Part shown: piece after piece, positions 47,316 through 49,902 of the stretch | Layout of the letters: each line of letters begins with the position of its first letter | Numbering within the stretch: the stretch's first letter is position 1 | Assembly (NCBI GenBank): GCA_021797795.1 | Contig: JAJZZB010000007.1 | Location: 1 to 49,902, forward strand | Source of the DNA: Actinomycetes bacterium | GTDB lineage: Bacteria > Actinomycetota > Acidimicrobiia > Acidimicrobiales > Bog-793 | Length of the DNA stretch: 49,902 bases | Direction: 5' to 3' | Made by a program: the position numbers and the translations under genes | Notes under the pieces: model-generated | What the model saw: only the letters and a program-made list of their open reading frames with translations | Told to the model about the DNA's origin: nothing | Databases searched by the model: none

Positions 47316-49216
47316 TGGCAATGCTCCAGATGGCGGCACCATCGGCGCCGGTCGACTTCTACGACGCCTACCTCGAGTGGCTGGCGCGTCGTGGCGTGGG
47401 CAACCCGACGTTCCGGTCGGGCGCCCGGAGCTTCCTCGCCCGCTTCCCCGACCCCCAGCGCTGGGCCGAGGAACCCCTCAAAGAGCGTCTCTCCCTTGGC
47501 ACCCAGACGCGCCCCTTCCTCAATTTCTTGATGCTGCACGGCCATCTGCATCCGGGCTATGACTACCTGCTCGAACGCAGGCTCCACTCGGTGCTGCGTG
47601 ACGGCGAGGTGAGCCCCCTCGGCCCAGACCTCGCCGCCTTCCTCGGTGCCGCCGAGCGCCTCGGCTACTCCGAGCGGGCGAGGGTCGGGATGGCGTCCCA
47701 GGTCGCCGTCCGGCTGCTCATCGAGTCGGGGCGTCGCCTCTGCGACCTCGGTGACGAGGACGCCCATGTGTTCGAGATCGCGATCACCGAACGAGAACAA
47801 CGCAACGGACGCAACTACAAGCATTACCGCGTCGCGCTCTTTGCTTCTCGCGCCGTCCTCTACCATCTCGGCGCTCCGATGGGCGAGGTTCCCCAGCGCT
47901 CGGTTCCCGCGCCATGGAGTTGGCACCAGCACTTTGGGGGCGTCAACGAGGCGTTGGCGCGCTCGATGGCTGCCTACCTGGAGCGGATGGCGGCGACCTT
48001 GACCCGATCCACGGTGTCGGGTGCGGCGAGCGAGCTGGCGCATTTCGGACGATTCCTCACCGCCGCCGACCCCGGTCTTGAGACCTTCGCCGACCTGGAG
48101 CGCCGCCGGCACATCGAGCCCTACCTGAGCGCCGTGGCAAAGGCGGTGAACGAGCGCACCGGGGAACCCGTCGCCATCTCGACGCGGCGCAGCCGCATCC
48201 AGGCGGTCGGCCGGATGCTCGAGGCCATGGCCGAGTGGGGCTGGGAGGAAGCACCGGATCGGCGACTGGTCTTCGACCGGGACAGCCCGCGCCTGCCGCG
48301 ACCGCTGCCGCGCTACCTACCACCCGACGAGGACCGGCGCCTGGCCGACGCGCTCGAAGTGTCCCCCAATCGGCTGTGCGCCGACGCCTTGTTGCTCGCA
48401 CGAGCGACGGGCGTGCGGATCGGCGAGCTGTGCGACCTCGATCTCGACTCCGTCCACGAGGTGCCCGGCCAAGGGGCATGGCTGAAGGTCCCGCTCGGCA
48501 AGCTCGCCACCGAGCGGATGGTGCCCCTCGACGACGAGACCGTCTCATTGATCGACCGGATCGTCGAGCATCGCTCGCCCGGCCGGCCGCTGCGGCACCC
48601 AAGAACCGGACACCTCGTCGAGTTCCTCCTCACCCATCACGGGCGGCGGATCACCTCGGGGACGCTTCGCGACGAGCTCAAGCGCGCAGCCGAGGCCGCC
48701 GGTGTGGGTCCGGTCGTGCCCCATCAGCTCCGCCATACGTTCGCAACCGCCCTCGTCAACTCGGGATGCTCGCTCCAGTCGCTCATGGCGATGCTCGGCC
48801 ACGTCTCTGCCGAGATGAGCCTGCGCTACGGCCGGCTGTTCGACGCCACGGTGCGCGCCGACTACGAGAAGGCGCTCACGCTTGCCAAGGAGCACCTCGG
48901 CCCCGTCCTCCCCGAGGCCACCCCGGTGACTCTCGACACCGACTGGCGCCACGCGCCGCTCATCAAGGCCCGGCTCGCCGGGGGCTACTGCGTGCGCGCG
49001 CTCGCACAGGGCACCTGTGCCTACACGAACATCTGCGAGCACTGTCCGAACTACCGCACCGATGCAACGTTCCTGCCAACGCTGCTCACCCAGCGAGCCG
49101 ATGCGAGGTCGCTCATGGACGATGCCCACGCACGAGGTTGGGGCGAAGAAGCCGCCCGCCATCGCCGACTGATCGACCGACTCGACCGGCTCATCTCGGG
49201 TGCCCACTCGGCATGA
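47315..49216 (+). CDS. tnpB: Tyrosine recombinase TnpB (Tn554-like, long)
   Basis: 633 residues, matching the long TnpB of Tn554. A large N-terminal region precedes a second phage-integrase domain with R368 (ATGVRIGEL), K396 (PLGKLATERMVP), H471/R474 (HQLRHTFAT), H496 (LGHVS) and Y505 (SLRYGRLF). A C-terminal cysteine cluster C559, C568, C574, C577 (GGYCVRALAQ, TCAYTNICEHC) looks like a zinc-binding module. ATG overlaps the tnpA stop, and the stop overlaps tnpC. Intact by eye. Confidence 0.92.
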   Translation: MAMLQMAAPSAPVDFYDAYLEWLARRGVGNPTFRSGARSFLARFPDPQRWAEEPLKERLSLGTQTRPFLNFLMLHGHLHPGYDYLLERRLHSVLRDGEVSPLGPDLAAFLGAAERLGYSERARVGMASQVAVRLLIESGRRLCDLGDEDAHVFEIAITEREQRNGRNYKHYRVALFASRAVLYHLGAPMGEVPQRSVPAPWSWHQHFGGVNEALARSMAAYLERMAATLTRSTVSGAASELAHFGRFLTAADPGLETFADLERRRHIEPYLSAVAKAVNERTGEPVAISTRRSRIQAVGRMLEAMAEWGWEEAPDRRLVFDRDSPRLPRPLPRYLPPDEDRRLADALEVSPNRLCADALLLARATGVRIGELCDLDLDSVHEVPGQGAWLKVPLGKLATERMVPLDDETVSLIDRIVEHRSPGRPLRHPRTGHLVEFLLTHHGRRITSGTLRDELKRAAEAAGVGPVVPHQLRHTFATALVNSGCSLQSLMAMLGHVSAEMSLRYGRLFDATVRADYEKALTLAKEHLGPVLPEATPVTLDTDWRHAPLIKARLAGGYCVRALAQGTCAYTNICEHCPNYRTDATFLPTLLTQRADARSLMDDAHARGWGEEAARHRRLIDRLDRLISGAHSA

Positions 49217-49512
49217 GCGACGACCCCGTCACTCGGGTGGAGGCGGCTTGCGCCGCGCTGGCCGAGGCCGGCGCACCGGTCACCTTCACCGCCGTCGCGG
49301 CACGCGCCGGGATCGCCAAGGCCACCCTCTACCACCGCCCGGAGCTTCGCGCCGTCGTGGAGGAACAACGCATCGGCAGCCGAGAGGCGAACACCTTGTC
49401 AGGCCTGGTTGTCGAGATCGATCATCTCCGCCAAGGTCTCGAAGCCGTCGCCGCCAAGGTCCGCCGGCACGAAGAGGAGATCCGAGCCCTCCGACGCAGC
49501 GCCAGGGGCTGA
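49213..49512 (+). CDS. tnpC: TnpC-like accessory protein (DUF6262-like)
   Basis: 99 residues. An N-terminal helix-turn-helix-like part (ACAALAEAGAPVTFTAVAARAGIAKATLYHRPELR) is followed by a coiled coil (IDHLRQGLEAVAAKVRRHEEEIRALRR). In Tn554 the small TnpC influences orientation and efficiency of transposition. The start overlaps the tnpB stop (ATGA). Family placement rests on gene order and the HTH-plus-coil layout. Confidence 0.85.
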   Translation: MSDDPVTRVEAACAALAEAGAPVTFTAVAARAGIAKATLYHRPELRAVVEEQRIGSREANTLSGLVVEIDHLRQGLEAVAAKVRRHEEEIRALRRSARG

Positions 49513-49553
49513 GCGAATCCTTCCTTCCCGGCCCCACACCATTCTCGGCCCAG

Positions 49554-49566
49554 ATTGGCCGGTTAA
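49554..49566 (-). repeat. Right terminal inverted repeat of the Tn554-like element
   Basis: Read inward on the minus strand: TTAACCGGCCAAT, 12 of 13 bases identical to the left end. It lies 41 nt after the tnpC stop and 3 nt before the resumed transposase codons. Confidence 0.8.
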
Positions 49567-49569
49567 CCG

Positions 49570-49785
49570 TGGCAGAACGCCTGGATCGAGTCCTTCAACG
49601 GGAGGCTCCGCGACGAGTTCTTGAACATCCAGGTCTTCGAGACCCTGCTCGAGGCCCAGGTCCTCCTCGAAGCCTGGCGGATCGACTACAACGAGAACCG
49701 ACCCCACTCGGCGCTCGGCTGGCTCAGCCCGGTCGAGTTCCTCGAGAGGTGGCTCACCGACCAAGACCAGCTACAGCTCGCATAG
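49570..49785 (+). pseudogene. IS3-family transposase OrfB, 3' portion (split)
   Basis: Reads WQNAWIESFNGRLRDEFLN (the glutamate of the DDE triad is in WIESFNGRLRDE), then VFETLLEAQVLLEAWRIDYNENRPHSALGWLSPVEFLERW to a TAG at 49785. It continues the protein interrupted at 46103. With no insertion it would restore a complete DDE domain. It is non-functional as a separate piece. Confidence 0.9.
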
Positions 49786-49796
49786 CGAGTGGCTCA
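49777..49796 (-). repeat. IS3 right terminal inverted repeat
   Basis: Read inward: TGAGCCACTCGCTATGCGAG, 17 of 20 matching the left end. It overlaps the last codons and stop of orfB. Beyond it, 49797-49902 holds no recognisable gene or continuation of abiEii. Confidence 0.75.
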
Positions 49797-49902
49797 ACAA
49801 CCGGGGTCCCCTCAGGCCGACCGAGCCGTTCCCCCCGGGGCGGGTCGCGCCCTCCCGAGCGGGCGGCCGTGCCCGGTGTCCCGTCGGCACCCGCGCTGGG
49901 AG

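Larger units (their letters stand above)
46103..49566 (+). mobile_element. Tn554-like tyrosine-recombinase transposon (tnpA-tnpB-tnpC, no cargo)
   Basis: Three overlapping genes encode two tyrosine recombinases and a small TnpC-like protein, the Tn554 gene set. The element sits exactly between the codons for DPGSP and WQNAWIESF of the IS3 orfB. Its ends carry TTATCCGGCCAAT (46107-46119) and, inverted, TTAACCGGCCAAT (49554-49566), 12 of 13 matching. The precise left edge is uncertain by about 4 nt because of a run of C. Tn554 itself lacks terminal inverted repeats, so this is a distinct relative. Confidence 0.85.
45126..49796 (+). mobile_element. IS3-family insertion sequence, interrupted by a nested transposon
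   Basis: Terminal inverted repeats TGATCCACCCGCTGTGCGAG (left) and the right end that reads TGAGCCACTCGCTATGCGAG inward match at 17 of 20 positions. Between them lie orfA, the 5' part of orfB, a 3.46-kb insertion and the remaining 72 codons of orfB. Removing the insertion gives an IS of about 1.2 kb, the usual IS3 size. I see no clear target duplication outside the ends: GAGC on the left, ACAA on the right. Confidence 0.88.

Noticed and set aside
46215-49512. Recombinase-in-trio (RIT) element
   Set aside because: RIT elements carry three tyrosine recombinases; here the third gene encodes a small HTH/coiled-coil protein without catalytic residues, so Tn554-like fits better.

Overview
The window is G+C-rich DNA from an actinobacterium. 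The evidence is an actinobacterial HemQ, an Lsr2-type DNA-binding tail, GpgS, DUF3263 and DUF1206 proteins, a LytR C-terminal-domain protein, frequent GTG starts and many 4-nt gene overlaps. An Acidimicrobiia-like lineage is my guess; no rRNA or marker in the window settles it.

Positions 1-27 kb look like ordinary chromosome. In order they hold larE (cut by the window edge), hemQ, groEL behind two tandem CIRCE operators, an ERCC4-type nuclease fused to an Lsr2-like domain, aroA (whose best start appears to be ACG), a frameshifted epimerase and an MFS permease. Next is a SAM riboswitch controlling a threonine-synthase-like PLP enzyme overlapped by a ubiquitin-like sulfur carrier. Then follow gpgS/otsA/otsB (glucosylglycerate and trehalose synthesis), ccdA, an amidase, acnA, a marR/methyltransferase pair with a palindromic operator, a degenerate GGDEF protein, a lipoprotein, a furA-katA oxidative-stress operon with a Fur-box promoter, a DUF1206 protein, and a nickel/cobalt permease divergent from a second Fur-family regulator.

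Positions 28-36.6 kb hold a beta-propeller/thioredoxin fusion in which a TGA codon replaces the first cysteine of the WCGPC motif (selenocysteine or a point nonsense mutation). They also hold a complete overlapping thiamine operon, thiE-thiO-thiS-thiG-tenI-thiD, under a TPP riboswitch; its ThiS ends in GGC rather than GG. The heme-copper oxidase assembly gene ctaG follows.

Positions 36.6-49.9 kb become accessory. Genes are sparse, gaps are long, and there are decayed fragments (hemerythrin, cupin, serine recombinase). An AbiE-type antitoxin gene with a striking inverted repeat over its leaderless promoter is followed by a toxin gene that stops early at an IS3-family element. That IS is itself split inside its transposase catalytic domain by a Tn554-like tyrosine-recombinase transposon (tnpA-tnpB-tnpC) with 13-bp terminal inverted repeats and no cargo.

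Connections: CcdA could supply reductant to periplasmic thiol enzymes. LarE (nickel-pincer cofactor) and the NiCoT permease both suggest nickel use. The three sulfur-carrier-type features (ThiS, the MoaD-like partner of ThrC, LarE) give the window a sulfur-transfer flavour.
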